The notes below the pieces were generated by a model that saw nothing but the letters and a program-made list of their open reading frames with translations, ran no database searches and was not told where the DNA came from. Shown piece by piece: positions 54,399 through 63,778 of a stretch of 64,000 nt of DNA. The first letter of the stretch is position 1; every line of letters begins with the position of its first letter. This DNA is from Isoptericola halotolerans (lineage in GTDB: Bacteria; Actinomycetota; Actinomycetes; Actinomycetales; Cellulomonadaceae), in assembly GCF_013149785.1 (NCBI RefSeq), contig NZ_JABEZU010000001.1, positions 620,001 through 684,000 on the forward strand, given 5' to 3'. The translations under genes and the position numbers were made by a program.

Positions 54399-57300
54399 CT
54401 ATCCGTCCTGGGTCGCCGGCCACGGCGAGACCGGGTTGCCGTGCCAGCGCGAGCCCGCGGGAAGCACCTCGCCCCGCATCACCAGGGATGCGGGGCCCGC
54501 CACGGCCGTGCGTCCCAGGCGGGTGGCGGGCAGCACCACCGAGTGCGGCCCGACGGTCGCGCCGGGCAGGAGCTCGACCGTGTCCAGGCTCATCACCCGG
54601 TCGTGGAACAGGTGGGTCTGCAGCACGGTGCCGCGGCCGACGACGGAGCCGTCGCCGAGGCGTACCAGGTCGCCCTCGGGCAGCCAGTACGTCTCGCACC
54701 ACACGCCGCGGCCCACCTGCACGCCCATGGTGCGCAGCCAGCCGGTGAGCAGCGAGGTACCCGTGACGTGGTTCGCGAACCACGGGGCGGCCACCACCTC
54801 GGTGAAGGTGTCGGCGAGCTCGTTGCGCCACACGAAGCTGCTCCACAGCGGATGGTCGCCGGCCCGGAACCGGCCGACCAGCAGCCACTTGGCGGCCGAC
54901 GTCAGGAGGGCGGCGAGGAGGCCCCCGGCGAGCAGCGCCGGCCCGGCCAGAAGGCCCGCCGCCCCCCAGCCCGCGGCGCGGGCCGCCTCGAGCACGACGG
55001 TCACGACCGCGGCGGCGAGCCCGGCCGAGACGACCACGGCCGACAGCCGGAGCACCTCGACGGCACCGCGAGCCCACAGCAGCCGTCGGTTCGGGTTGAA
55101 GGTCAGCCCTTCGTCGGACTCGTCGGCCGTCGCGCGGCGCAGCAGGACCGGGGGGCTGCCGATCCAGGAAGAGCCCTTGCGCGCCTTGTGCGGTGCAGCG
55201 GACAGGACGGCGACGAGCCCGTTCTTGGGCACGCTGCGGCCGGGCGCGGTGATGCCGGAGTTGCCGAGGAACGCTCTGCGCCCGACCTTGGCACGGGCCA
55301 CGCGCATCCATCCGCCACCCAGCTCGTAGGGCGCCACCATGGTGTCGTCGGCGAGGAAGGCGCCGTCGGAGGCCTCCATCATCGACGGGATCCCCACGAC
55401 GGTCGACGCCTCGACGTGCTTGCCCATCCGGGCGCCGAGCAGGCGCAACCACCCCGGTGTGAACACGCTCGAGTAGAGCGGGAAGAGCGCGGTGCGGGCC
55501 GAGTCCATGACGCGCTCGGTGGACCACGCCTGCCAGCCGACGCGGCTGCGCACGGGATGGTATCCCGCGGTCATGCCCAGGCTGAGGACGCGGACGAGCG
55601 CGAGCGTGAGCAGCGCGTAGGTCGCGAACGCCGCGAGAGCTGCGGCCGGGAGCCGGGCGGCGGCGGCCACCATCACGTCCGCCGGCGTGGGCGTACCGGC
55701 CGGCGGGGGGCCCGCGAGCAGCACGAGCGCCCCGACGGTGACGGCGGCCACGGGCAGCAGGGACAGCAGGACACCGCCCACGCCGTAGAGGACCACCCAG
55801 GCCGGGCCCCGGTCCGGGCGCCCGTCCGGCCACGGGTGCTTGACCTGGCTGCGGCGGCGGGTCGCGGGCGATCCCTCCCAGTACTCGTTGCGGCCCGTGG
55901 AGCCGACGACGGCGGACCCGGCCGCCACGTCGGTGCCACGGCGGACACGTGCCCCCGGCAGCAGGACGCTGCGCGCGCCGATGGTGGCGCCGCGGCCGAT
56001 GGTGATCGGGCCGAGGTGGAGCACGTCGCCCTCGATCCAGTGCCCGGAGAGGTCGACCTCCGGCTCGACGGCGGCGCCGTCACCGATCCGCAGCATGCCG
56101 GTGACCGGCGGCAGGGTGTGCAGGTCGACACCGCGGCCGATGCGCGCGCCCAGGGCCCGGGCGTAGAGACCCACGAGCGGGGCGGCCGAGACCGTGATGC
56201 CGCCGAGGGCGTCGACGAGCCGTTCGGCCAGCCAGAGTCGTCGGTGCACCGAGCCCCCTCGGGGGTGGTCCCCGGCACGCACGCCACGCAGCAGGACCCG
56301 GGCCCCGAGGGCGGCGAGGGCCAACCGGCCCAGCGGCGTCACGAGCAGCAACCAGGCGAGGATCACGCCGGCCGCGGGCACAGCCGGGACACCGTCCACC
56401 ATCCGCGCGGTACCGGACCCGGGATCGAGGACCCCGACGTCGACGGCGCCCCGGGTGGCGACCACGGCCAGCGCGGTCCAGGTGGCCCAGCGCAGGCCCG
56501 AGACCACTCGGAGCGCCACGAGCATCACCTGCTGGAAAAGGTGCGTGCCGGGCGCCGTCAAGGGGACCGGCGCGGTGGGGTCCGCGGCCGGTTCGAGGTC
56601 GGCGAGCCCGTACGTCGCCTCGAGATGCTCGGCGAGCTCGGCGACGGTGGGGTGGGCGTAGAGGTCGGCGACCGTGGCGGCGGGGTAGCGCTCGCGGACG
56701 GACGAGACGACCTGGGCGGCCGTGAGGCTTCCACCACCGAGGTCGAAGAAGTCGTCGTCGGGGTTCGCGGGAGCGACGCCGAGCACCGCCGACCAGCGAT
56801 CGGCGAGCCAGACGGCGGTCGGCCCGCCGAGGTCGGAGCCGCTGTCGGGTGGCGTTCCCCCGCCTGGTTCGACGAGCGGCCAGGGCAGTGCGTCGCGGTC
56901 GACCTTGCCGCTGGTGCGGGTCGGGATCTCGTCGACGACGCCGAGCAGCGGAACGAGCGCCGCGGGGAGCACGTCGCGCAGGTGGGCGGTCAGGGCGTGG
57001 GCGTCGAAGGTGGCCGGGTCGGTCGGCACGACGTAGCCCACGATCACCTGGTTGCCGGCACCGGACCGGCGGACGGCGGCGGCCGCGGCCGAGACCTGCG
57101 GGTCGGCGAGCAGGGCGGCGTCGATCTCTCCCAGCTCGATGCGCCGGCCGCCGACCTTGACCTGGTCGTCGGCGCGTCCCACGAACAGCAGCCCGGCCGG
57201 GTCGTTGACCACCAGGTCGCCCGACCGGTACGCGCGCTCCCAGCCGAGCGAGGGCAGCGGGGCGTACTTCTCGGCGTCCTTGACGGGGTCGAGGTAGCGG

Positions 57301-58385
57301 CCGAGCCCGACGCCGCCGATCACGAGCTCACCGGTCGCGCCCGCGGGGACGGGCTCCCCGGCGTCGTCCACCACGACGAGGTCCCAGCCCTCGAGCGGGA
57401 GGCCGATCCGGATCTCGCCCGTCCCGTCGAGCGGCGCCGCGCAGGCCACGACGGTCGCCTCGGTGGGGCCGTAGGTGTTCCACACCTCGCGGTCCGGCCC
57501 GACGAGCCGTGCCGCCAGCTCGGGCGGCACGGCCTCGCCGCCGAAGATGAGCAGCCGGACCCGTTCCAGGTCGGAGGCGGGCAGCAGCCCGGCGAGCGTG
57601 GGGACGGTCGAGATCACGGTGATGCCCCGGTCGGCGACCCACGGACCCAGGTCGAGCCCGGTGCGCACCAGCGCGCGGTCGGCCGGGACGAGGCAGGCGC
57701 CGTGGCGCCATGCCAGCCACATCTCCTCGCAGCTCGCGTCGAACGCCACGGACAGGCCCGCCAGCACGCGGTCGCCCGGGCCCAGCGGTGCCTGCTGCAG
57801 GAAGAGGCGGGCCTCGGCGTCGACGAAGGCGGCCGCGCTGCGGTGGGTGACGGCCACGCCCTTCGGGACGCCGGTCGACCCGGAGGTGAAGATGATCCAG
57901 GCGTCGTCCTCGGGTCGGGGCGGTGCAGGGGCGTCGGTGCTCGCGAGGTCGTCGGGGTCGACGACGGCGGCAGCGCCGTCCGGGAGGGCATGGCCCGGCC
58001 CGGGGACGACCTCGCCGTCGTCGCCCACCACGGCGACGACCCCGGCCTCGCCGAAGACGAGCTCGGCTCGTTCGGCCGGGTCGTCGCGGTCGACGGGCAC
58101 GTAGGCGGCACCGGCGTGCAGGACCGCGAGGATCGACAGGTAGAGGTCCGCACGGCCGGACGTGGCACGCACGCCGACGCGATCTCCGCGCCGGACGCCG
58201 TGACGGGCCAGCGCCGTCGCCCGCGACCGCACCTCCGCGTGGAGGTCGGTGTAGCTCCAGGTCCTGGCGTCGTCCTCGATGGCCGGGGCGTCCGGGTAGG
58301 TGGCGGCGGTGCTCGCCAGGACGTCGACGAGGGTACGGACGGAGGGTGTGCGGTCGCTCGCGAGCAGGGACGAGGTCGGGGACAC
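54399..58385 (-). CDS. Pls/PosA-type membrane non-ribosomal peptide synthetase
   Basis: About 1328 residues from GTG 58385, which has GAGAGGA five bases upstream; GTG 58424 would add 13 residues. Domains: adenylation (about 15-480: TSGSTGVPKGVAVTHRS, NTYGPTEATVV, TSGKVDRDAL); thiolation with Ser553 in DLGGGSLTAAQ; then six transmembrane helices in three pairs separating three cytoplasmic-type left-handed beta-helix-like modules. This is exactly the layout and nearly the length (1319) of epsilon-poly-lysine synthetase. The ten specificity residues, aligned by eye to GrsA, read D-A-E-S-I-G-T-V-V-K, close to known lysine codes and containing Glu at position 239, expected for a basic side chain. 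It needs the neighbouring phosphopantetheinyl transferase. Confidence 0.88.
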   Translation of the reverse strand: MSPTSSLLASDRTPSVRTLVDVLASTAATYPDAPAIEDDARTWSYTDLHAEVRSRATALARHGVRRGDRVGVRATSGRADLYLSILAVLHAGAAYVPVDRDDPAERAELVFGEAGVVAVVGDDGEVVPGPGHALPDGAAAVVDPDDLASTDAPAPPRPEDDAWIIFTSGSTGVPKGVAVTHRSAAAFVDAEARLFLQQAPLGPGDRVLAGLSVAFDASCEEMWLAWRHGACLVPADRALVRTGLDLGPWVADRGITVISTVPTLAGLLPASDLERVRLLIFGGEAVPPELAARLVGPDREVWNTYGPTEATVVACAAPLDGTGEIRIGLPLEGWDLVVVDDAGEPVPAGATGELVIGGVGLGRYLDPVKDAEKYAPLPSLGWERAYRSGDLVVNDPAGLLFVGRADDQVKVGGRRIELGEIDAALLADPQVSAAAAAVRRSGAGNQVIVGYVVPTDPATFDAHALTAHLRDVLPAALVPLLGVVDEIPTRTSGKVDRDALPWPLVEPGGGTPPDSGSDLGGPTAVWLADRWSAVLGVAPANPDDDFFDLGGGSLTAAQVVSSVRERYPAATVADLYAHPTVAELAEHLEATYGLADLEPAADPTAPVPLTAPGTHLFQQVMLVALRVVSGLRWATWTALAVVATRGAVDVGVLDPGSGTARMVDGVPAVPAAGVILAWLLLVTPLGRLALAALGARVLLRGVRAGDHPRGGSVHRRLWLAERLVDALGGITVSAAPLVGLYARALGARIGRGVDLHTLPPVTGMLRIGDGAAVEPEVDLSGHWIEGDVLHLGPITIGRGATIGARSVLLPGARVRRGTDVAAGSAVVGSTGRNEYWEGSPATRRRSQVKHPWPDGRPDRGPAWVVLYGVGGVLLSLLPVAAVTVGALVLLAGPPPAGTPTPADVMVAAAARLPAAALAAFATYALLTLALVRVLSLGMTAGYHPVRSRVGWQAWSTERVMDSARTALFPLYSSVFTPGWLRLLGARMGKHVEASTVVGIPSMMEASDGAFLADDTMVAPYELGGGWMRVARAKVGRRAFLGNSGITAPGRSVPKNGLVAVLSAAPHKARKGSSWIGSPPVLLRRATADESDEGLTFNPNRRLLWARGAVEVLRLSAVVVSAGLAAAVVTVVLEAARAAGWGAAGLLAGPALLAGGLLAALLTSAAKWLLVGRFRAGDHPLWSSFVWRNELADTFTEVVAAPWFANHVTGTSLLTGWLRTMGVQVGRGVWCETYWLPEGDLVRLGDGSVVGRGTVLQTHLFHDRVMSLDTVELLPGATVGPHSVVLPATRLGRTAVAGPASLVMRGEVLPAGSRWHGNPVSPWPATQDG

Positions 58386-58509
58386 ACGGGTCCTCTCGAG
58401 GTGGCCGAACGGGTGCGCCTTCACCCGGATCGTATGTTCCGGCGTCGCGCACCGCTCGTCGTGTCCGCGGGCGCCGTGCGTCGAGCCTCGGCCCTCGTGC
58501 GGCGCGTGC

Positions 58510-60303
58510 TCAGTCGTCCGTGCGGTGCTCCCACGCGTCGAGGCGCACCGTCCAGGGCCAGGGCAGGGCCGCCTGGAGCGCGTCGCGCAGCCGCTCGCCC
58601 TCGGCCCGGTGCTCGCCTGCCACGGCGGCGTCGTCCCAGCCGTCGAACGGGCCGAAGTGCTCCTGGAACGTCTCCGCCCAGGCGCGGAGCCGGGAGCGCA
58701 GCGTGTCGTCGATGCCGTCCTCGATGCGCGCCGGGAGGCTCGACCACAGCGGCCACTCGGCGGAGTAGTCGTTCATCAGTCGGACCTCGTACGCCGCGTG
58801 CGGCGACGGAGGCTCCGCGGGGCTCTCGGCAGAGAGGTCGGTGCCGACGCCCGGGCTGTCGCCGACGGGGTCCGCGCTGTCCGCGGACGACTCGTCGGCG
58901 GACCCCACGCCGTCGGGGGCGAACACCTCGCCCGACTGCGGTGCGTAGGCGAACCACCCGAAGGACGCGCTTCCGGCACCTGGCTCGGCGAGCGGCCCGC
59001 CGCGCGCGTCGAGCCGCTCCAGCAGGCGGGCGAAGACGTCGCCGGCGCGCAGGCCGTCGTGCTCGAACTCGTTGGTCACCCAGGCGCGGGCGTTGCCCAC
59101 CCGGGCCGTGGTGTCCAGGGAGAGGCCGGCGTCGACGAACATGTCGTCGTGGTAGACCGCCGCCTCGAGCGGCACCTCGTTCGCGGCGAGCACGTCGAGG
59201 TCGTACAGGTCGCGCCAGCCGTCGCGGGCGGCCAGCGCCTCCGCGGCCGCGCGGAACGGCCGCAGGGCGGCGACCTGCTCGAACATCCAGGGGTAGATCA
59301 TCTCGCCGGTGAGGAGCAGCGGCCGGGCGCCGGTGGCGAAGGAGGGGTCGGCGTCGCGCACCCGCTGCGCCGCCCACGCCGTCGGCCCGGTGCTGGACTG
59401 GGCGTAGATGGACTCGTGCAGCACGGCGTACAGCGGGTTGGTGGCGAAGCCGGTGGCGGCCTCGACCTCGGCGAGGAAGGTGTCGGTGAGGGTGTCGGCG
59501 GCGCCTGCTCCAGGCAGGTCGTCGAACGCCTCGTCGATGATCCAGTGCACCCGTTCGAACCCAGGCCCCATGCCGAACGCCATGCCGAGGCTCTGGAAGC
59601 GCTCGACGGTGAGCAGGTCGCCACCGGGCAGGTGCACGTCGCCGACGGCGATCCGGTCGGCGATCCGGGCGATGCGGTCGGCGTCCTGCGGGTACCGCGC
59701 CCGGTACAGCGCGTTCTTCGCGACGACGCGCGGCTGCGTGCGCCCGTAGACGTCGTCGGCGCTCGCGGTCAGGCCGGCCAGCCCGCCGGTGACGTACGAC
59801 GCCGCCACGCCCTCGGGGGCGAGCGACAGGTAGGTGAGCGTGAGGAACCCGCCGTACGACTGGCCGAGCGTGGACCAGCGCCGGTCGTCGTACAGGGTCC
59901 TGCGCACGTGCTCGGCGTCGAGCACGATCGAGTCGGCGCGGAAGTGCGACAGGTGCTCGGCCTGGGCCTCGGCGGTGCCGAGCGCGGCGAGCGTGCCTGC
60001 CCGGACCGCTGTCGACCGCCCCGTGCCGCGCTGGTCGAGAAGCACCACGCGGAACCGTTCGAGCGCCTTGCCGAGCCAACCCTCGGGTCCGGTGGGGCGC
60101 GGCCCCTTCCCGCCGGGGCCGCCCTGGAGGAAGACCAGCAGGGGTAGGTCGTCGTGACGGCGCTGCGGGGCGACGACCTCGCGGACGAACAGCGAGAGCG
60201 TACGGTCGTCGCCGGGCGTCGCCCAGTCGAGGGGGACCGTGAGGGTGCGGTCGGTGACGTGGGCGCCGGGGATCGTGTACCCGGCGGTCGAGGTGATGGT
60301 CAC
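58510..60303 (-). CDS. Prolyl-aminopeptidase-like alpha/beta hydrolase with fused C-terminal domain
   Basis: A 597-residue protein. Residues 1 to about 430 are the peptidase S33 core: FLQGGPGGKG (oxyanion hole), LLDQRGTGRS and the nucleophile elbow LGQSYGGF. HDDMFVDA near 380 may hold the acid; the His is near the end of the core. After an acidic low-complexity linker (SADESSADSADPVGDSPGVG) comes a 110-residue domain (YEVRLMNDYSAEWPLWSS, ending LDAWEHRTDD) that I recognise only as a separate small actinobacterial protein type. The gene lies upstream of the Pls gene on the same strand. Confidence 0.8.
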   Translation of the reverse strand: MTITSTAGYTIPGAHVTDRTLTVPLDWATPGDDRTLSLFVREVVAPQRRHDDLPLLVFLQGGPGGKGPRPTGPEGWLGKALERFRVVLLDQRGTGRSTAVRAGTLAALGTAEAQAEHLSHFRADSIVLDAEHVRRTLYDDRRWSTLGQSYGGFLTLTYLSLAPEGVAASYVTGGLAGLTASADDVYGRTQPRVVAKNALYRARYPQDADRIARIADRIAVGDVHLPGGDLLTVERFQSLGMAFGMGPGFERVHWIIDEAFDDLPGAGAADTLTDTFLAEVEAATGFATNPLYAVLHESIYAQSSTGPTAWAAQRVRDADPSFATGARPLLLTGEMIYPWMFEQVAALRPFRAAAEALAARDGWRDLYDLDVLAANEVPLEAAVYHDDMFVDAGLSLDTTARVGNARAWVTNEFEHDGLRAGDVFARLLERLDARGGPLAEPGAGSASFGWFAYAPQSGEVFAPDGVGSADESSADSADPVGDSPGVGTDLSAESPAEPPSPHAAYEVRLMNDYSAEWPLWSSLPARIEDGIDDTLRSRLRAWAETFQEHFGPFDGWDDAAVAGEHRAEGERLRDALQAALPWPWTVRLDAWEHRTDD

Positions 60304-60323
60304 GGAAGCAGCCTAAGCCCGGC

Positions 60324-60353
60324 TTGAGTTCTTGGAGCGGTTGCTCGGATAAT
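60324..60353 (+). promoter_or_regulatory. Promoter of the YqeB-like gene
   Basis: TTGAGT (60324-60329), 18-base spacer, GATAAT (60348-60353). The predicted start coincides with GTG 60360, so the transcript is probably leaderless. Confidence 0.6.
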
Positions 60354-60359
60354 GGTCCG

Positions 60360-61073
60360 GTGACCCCGACGGAACTGCGCCCCTCCCACGCCGCCGCGGT
60401 GGCCCTCGGCGTCGGCACGCTCGTGCTGGGCGTGGTGCTCGGCCTCGTCCTGTCGCCCGTCGCCCGCTGGTTGCAGGACGTGCTCGAGGGCACCCCGCTG
60501 CCCGTGCACGGTGCCGTCGGGGTCGTCGCCGACCTGCCTCTGACCTGGTCGCTGCCGATCCTGTCCGGCGCGGGCCTCGTCGGGGGAGTCCTGCTCGCGC
60601 TCGTCGCCGAGTCCGAGATGCTGCGCCTCACCGTGGCCGACGACCACCTCGAGCACCGCACCGACGACCGCGAGGGCTGGATCGAACGCAGCGACGTCGC
60701 GGCCGTGCACCGTGACGGCAAGGACCTCGTCCTCCTCGGTGACGGCGGGCGACCCCGCGCCCGGATGGCGGCGGACGACCTGAACGGCTCGGCGATCGCG
60801 AGCACGCTGCGGGCGCACGGGTGGCCCTGGCTCGACGAGGACCCGTACGACGCCGACTTCGAGCCGTGGATCCACGGCCGGCCCGGGTTCAGCGACGTCG
60901 AGCAGAACCTGCTGCGGGACCGGCTCGACCAGCGCAAGGACGCCGCCGCCGTCGTCCGGCTGGACGACGAGCTCGCCGCCTGCGGGCTGGCCGTCCGCGA
61001 GCGCGACGGACGGCTCCAGGTCCGGCGCTGCGGTGGAGATGGGGAAGGCCGTGGCACGGCCCGTCGACCTTGA
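60360..61073 (+). CDS. YqeB-like membrane protein with PH-like domain
   Basis: A 237-residue protein from GTG 60360. Two N-terminal transmembrane helices (ALGVGTLVLGVVLGLVL; LPILSGAGLVGGVLLALV) are followed by a cytoplasmic region with PH-like beta strands (LRLTVADDHLEHRTDD; DLVLLGDGGRPRARM) and a charged C terminus. This matches actinobacterial YqeB proteins of unknown role. The end overlaps the TetR gene by about 35 bases. Confidence 0.7.
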   Translation: MTPTELRPSHAAAVALGVGTLVLGVVLGLVLSPVARWLQDVLEGTPLPVHGAVGVVADLPLTWSLPILSGAGLVGGVLLALVAESEMLRLTVADDHLEHRTDDREGWIERSDVAAVHRDGKDLVLLGDGGRPRARMAADDLNGSAIASTLRAHGWPWLDEDPYDADFEPWIHGRPGFSDVEQNLLRDRLDQRKDAAAVVRLDDELAACGLAVRERDGRLQVRRCGGDGEGRGTARRP

Positions 61074-61647
61074 GCGCCACGCGGCCCGGCGTCTGCAGAT
61101 CATCGACGCGGGGCTGACCGTCTTCTCCGAGCGAGGGTACGACGGCGCCACGACGGCCCGGATCTGTCAGCAGGCCGGGATCGGGTCGGGCACGTTCTTC
61201 CACTACTTCGCGACGAAGGCCGACCTGCTGGTGGCGATCCTGGAGCTGGGCACGGACGAGGTCCGCGAACGGGCGGCCGGGCTCGCGGACCGCACGGACC
61301 CGGTGGGTGTCCTGCTCGAGCTGGTGGGGTCGACGGCGGAAGATGCCGCCGACCCGAGGATCCCCGGCTTCGTCCGGGCGGTGGCCGGGGTGATGGACGA
61401 ACCGCGGATCGCCGAGGCGCTCGCCGTCGACGACGCTGCGCAGCGCGACGTCCTGCGGCAGTGGGTGGAGCGCGGCCAGTCGGCCGGTGAGGTCCGCACG
61501 GACGTGCCGGCGGAACGGATCGTGTCGTGGCTGCTGCTCCTCACCGGGGGCTTCCTCGAGAGGGTCGCCGTCGACGAACGCTTCGACCCGACGGTGGAGA
61601 ACGGGCTCCTCGTCGCCACGGCGCGGAACCTCCTGCGCGGTGGGTGA
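61039..61647 (+). CDS. TetR-family regulator
   Basis: About 202 residues from ATG 61039; GTG 61033 or GTG 61051 are alternatives. The N-terminal helix-turn-helix is ATTARICQQAGIGSGTFFHYF. The C-terminal ligand domain is all-helical and of normal length. It overlaps the YqeB-like gene, so it is probably translated from the same transcript. Target and ligand unknown. Confidence 0.85.
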   Translation: MGKAVARPVDLERHAARRLQIIDAGLTVFSERGYDGATTARICQQAGIGSGTFFHYFATKADLLVAILELGTDEVRERAAGLADRTDPVGVLLELVGSTAEDAADPRIPGFVRAVAGVMDEPRIAEALAVDDAAQRDVLRQWVERGQSAGEVRTDVPAERIVSWLLLLTGGFLERVAVDERFDPTVENGLLVATARNLLRGG

Positions 61648-61697
61648 GGTGGGGCGCCCGGCTCTCGACGGGTGCCCTCGCGTGCGACCATCAGACC

Positions 61698-62138
61698 GTG
61701 AGCCAGTCAGAGGCGGCGTCCCCGCACCGACGCGCCAGCCGTGACGAGCTCGTCCGTGTCGTCGGTCGGCTGCTGTGGGTGGGTGCCTGTGCCGGCCTGG
61801 GCGTGGGCGCGGCGGTGGGACTGGTGCTGCTCTTCGACACCCCTGACTACGTCCAGCCCGGCCTGCTGCTCGGCGGGCTGCTGGGGGCTGCCGTCGCGGT
61901 CCCCGTCCAGGCCGTCACCGGCGTGATCGTCTGGAACCTGCTCGCGTCGGTGCACCCGCGGCGCCGACGGGCGGTCGCCGCGGCCGTCGCGACGCCGACG
62001 CTCGCTGCCGCGCTGGTCACCGGCGTCCTGCTGGTGTGGTTGGACGCGCCCTCGAACTGGCTGCTCCCCGCCGTCGCCGTGGTGGTGCTCCTCGTGAGCG
62101 GGGCGACGGCGCGGTGGTGCTTGAGCCCGGCGGGGTGA
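61698..62138 (+). CDS. Small four-helix membrane protein
   Basis: A 146-residue protein from GTG 61698. After a basic N terminus it has four hydrophobic segments (for example LLWVGACAGLGVGAAVGLVL and WLLPAVAVVVLLVSGATARW) with Arg-rich cytoplasmic loops (HPRRRRAV). I recognise no family. It lies 50 bases after the TetR gene and may share its transcript. Confidence 0.6.
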   Translation: MSQSEAASPHRRASRDELVRVVGRLLWVGACAGLGVGAAVGLVLLFDTPDYVQPGLLLGGLLGAAVAVPVQAVTGVIVWNLLASVHPRRRRAVAAAVATPTLAAALVTGVLLVWLDAPSNWLLPAVAVVVLLVSGATARWCLSPAG

Positions 62139-62144
62139 CGTCGC

Positions 62145-62202
62145 GTGCCGGAGGACGTCGGAGGCCGCCGCCCCTGAGGGACAGCGGCCTCCGACGCGGC
62201 AC
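62145..62202. terminator. Hairpin between the membrane protein gene and glpK
   Basis: GTCGGAGGCCGC (62157-62168) pairs with GCGGCCTCCGAC (62184-62195), extended by GTGCCG/CGGCAC at the base. It lies between convergent genes. Confidence 0.7.
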
Positions 62203-62208
62203 CGGGGG

Positions 62209-63729
62209 TCAGCGGGCCTCGGCGTCGTCGTCCACCCAGTCGAAGGTCTTGGTCACGGCCTTCTTCCACTGCCGGTAGAGGCGCTCGCGCTCCTCCTCCG
62301 CGACCGACGGCGTCCAGCGCTTGCCCTCGGCCCAGTTGTCGGTGACGTCCTGCTCGCCCTGCCAGAACCCCACGGCGATGCCCGCGGCGTAGGCGGCGCC
62401 CAGCGCCGTCGTCTCGGCGACCTCCGGGCGGACGACGTCGACCCCGAGCTGGTCGGCCTGGAACTGCATGAGCAGCTCGTTGGCGACCATGCCGCCGTCG
62501 ACCTTCAGCTCGGTGAGCTCCACCCCGGAGTCCGCCCGCATGGCGTCCACGACCTCGCGGGTCTGGAAGGCGGTGGCCTCCAGCGCGGCACGGGCGATGT
62601 GGTTGCGGTCCACGTACCGCGTGAGACCGACGAGCGCCCCGCGGGCGTCCGGACGCCAGTACGGGGCGAACAGGCCGGAGAACGCCGGGACGAAGTAGGC
62701 CCCGCCGTTGTCGTCGACCTTGCGCGCCATGTACTCGATGTCCGGTGCGTCGGCGAACAGCCCGAGGTTGTCCCGCAACCATTGCACCAGCGACCCGGTG
62801 ACGGCGATCGAGCCTTCCAGGGCGTAGACGGCGTCGGCGTCGCCGATCTTGTAGCAGACCGTCGTGAGCAGGCCGTTCTCGGACGGGACCTTCTCCGTGC
62901 CGGTGTTGAGCAGCATGAAGTTGCCCGTGCCGTAGGTGTTCTTCGCCGTGCCGACCTCGAAGCAGGCCTGCCCGAAGGTCGCGGCCTGCTGGTCACCGAG
63001 GATCCCGGCGATCGGCACGCCCGGCACCATGCCGCGCGGACGGCCCCGGCCGTACACCTCGGACGAGGAACGGATCTCGGGCAGCATCGACAGCGGGATC
63101 CCCATGTCGGCGGCGATGTCCTCGCGCCAGCTCAGGGTGTCGAGGTCCATGAGCATGGTGCGCGAGGCGTTGGTGACGTCCGTGACGTGCACGCCCCCCT
63201 CGGTCCCGCCGGTCATGTTCCACAGCACCCACGTGTCGGTGTTGCCGAACAGGAGGTCGCCGCGCTCGGCGGCCTCGCGGGCGCCGTCGACGTTGTCGAG
63301 GATCCACTTGATCTTCGGCCCCGAGAAGTAGGTGGCCAGCGGCAGACCGACGACCGACTTGTACTTGTCGGCCCCCTCGTCGCCCCCGAGCTCGTCGACG
63401 ATCGCCTGTGTGCGGGTGTCCTGCCACACGATGGCGTTGTAGACGGGCTTGCCGGTGTTCTTGTCCCAGACGACGGCGGTCTCGCGCTGGTTGGTGATGC
63501 CGACGGCGGCGAGATCCTCGTGCGAGATGTTGCCGCGGGTCAGCGCCAGGCCGACGACCTCACGGACGTTGTTCCAGATCTGCTCGGCGTTGTGCTCGAC
63601 CCAGCCGGCCTTGGGGAAGATCTGGTCGTGCTCGAGCTGGCCCGTCGCGACGCTGCGACCCGAGTGGTCGAAGACGATGGCACGCGAGCTCGTGGTGCCC
63701 TGGTCGATGGCGAGGACGTAGTCGGCCAT
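62209..63729 (-). CDS. glpK: Glycerol kinase
   Basis: A 506-residue FGGY kinase, phosphorylating glycerol to sn-glycerol 3-phosphate. ATG 63729 follows [26 protein letters not shown] is the ATP-phosphate motif; [33 protein letters not shown] and [20 protein letters not shown] are family signatures. Complete and typical in length. The gene for the glycerol channel lies 49 bases upstream on the same strand, giving the usual glpF-glpK operon. Confidence 0.95.
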   Translation of the reverse strand: MADYVLAIDQGTTSSRAIVFDHSGRSVATGQLEHDQIFPKAGWVEHNAEQIWNNVREVVGLALTRGNISHEDLAAVGITNQRETAVVWDKNTGKPVYNAIVWQDTRTQAIVDELGGDEGADKYKSVVGLPLATYFSGPKIKWILDNVDGAREAAERGDLLFGNTDTWVLWNMTGGTEGGVHVTDVTNASRTMLMDLDTLSWREDIAADMGIPLSMLPEIRSSSEVYGRGRPRGMVPGVPIAGILGDQQAATFGQACFEVGTAKNTYGTGNFMLLNTGTEKVPSENGLLTTVCYKIGDADAVYALEGSIAVTGSLVQWLRDNLGLFADAPDIEYMARKVDDNGGAYFVPAFSGLFAPYWRPDARGALVGLTRYVDRNHIARAALEATAFQTREVVDAMRADSGVELTELKVDGGMVANELLMQFQADQLGVDVVRPEVAETTALGAAYAAGIAVGFWQGEQDVTDNWAEGKRWTPSVAEEERERLYRQWKKAVTKTFDWVDDDAEAR

Positions 63730-63778
63730 GCTGTGCTCCTTTGCTTGAGGGTGTTTCGATGCGATGGAAGGGCGCGGG

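Noticed and set aside
54060-59312. A 1750-codon open frame on the plus strand
   Set aside because: Antisense to the Pls-like synthetase, whose adenylation and carrier motifs are unambiguous. Composition is that of a GC-bias artefact.
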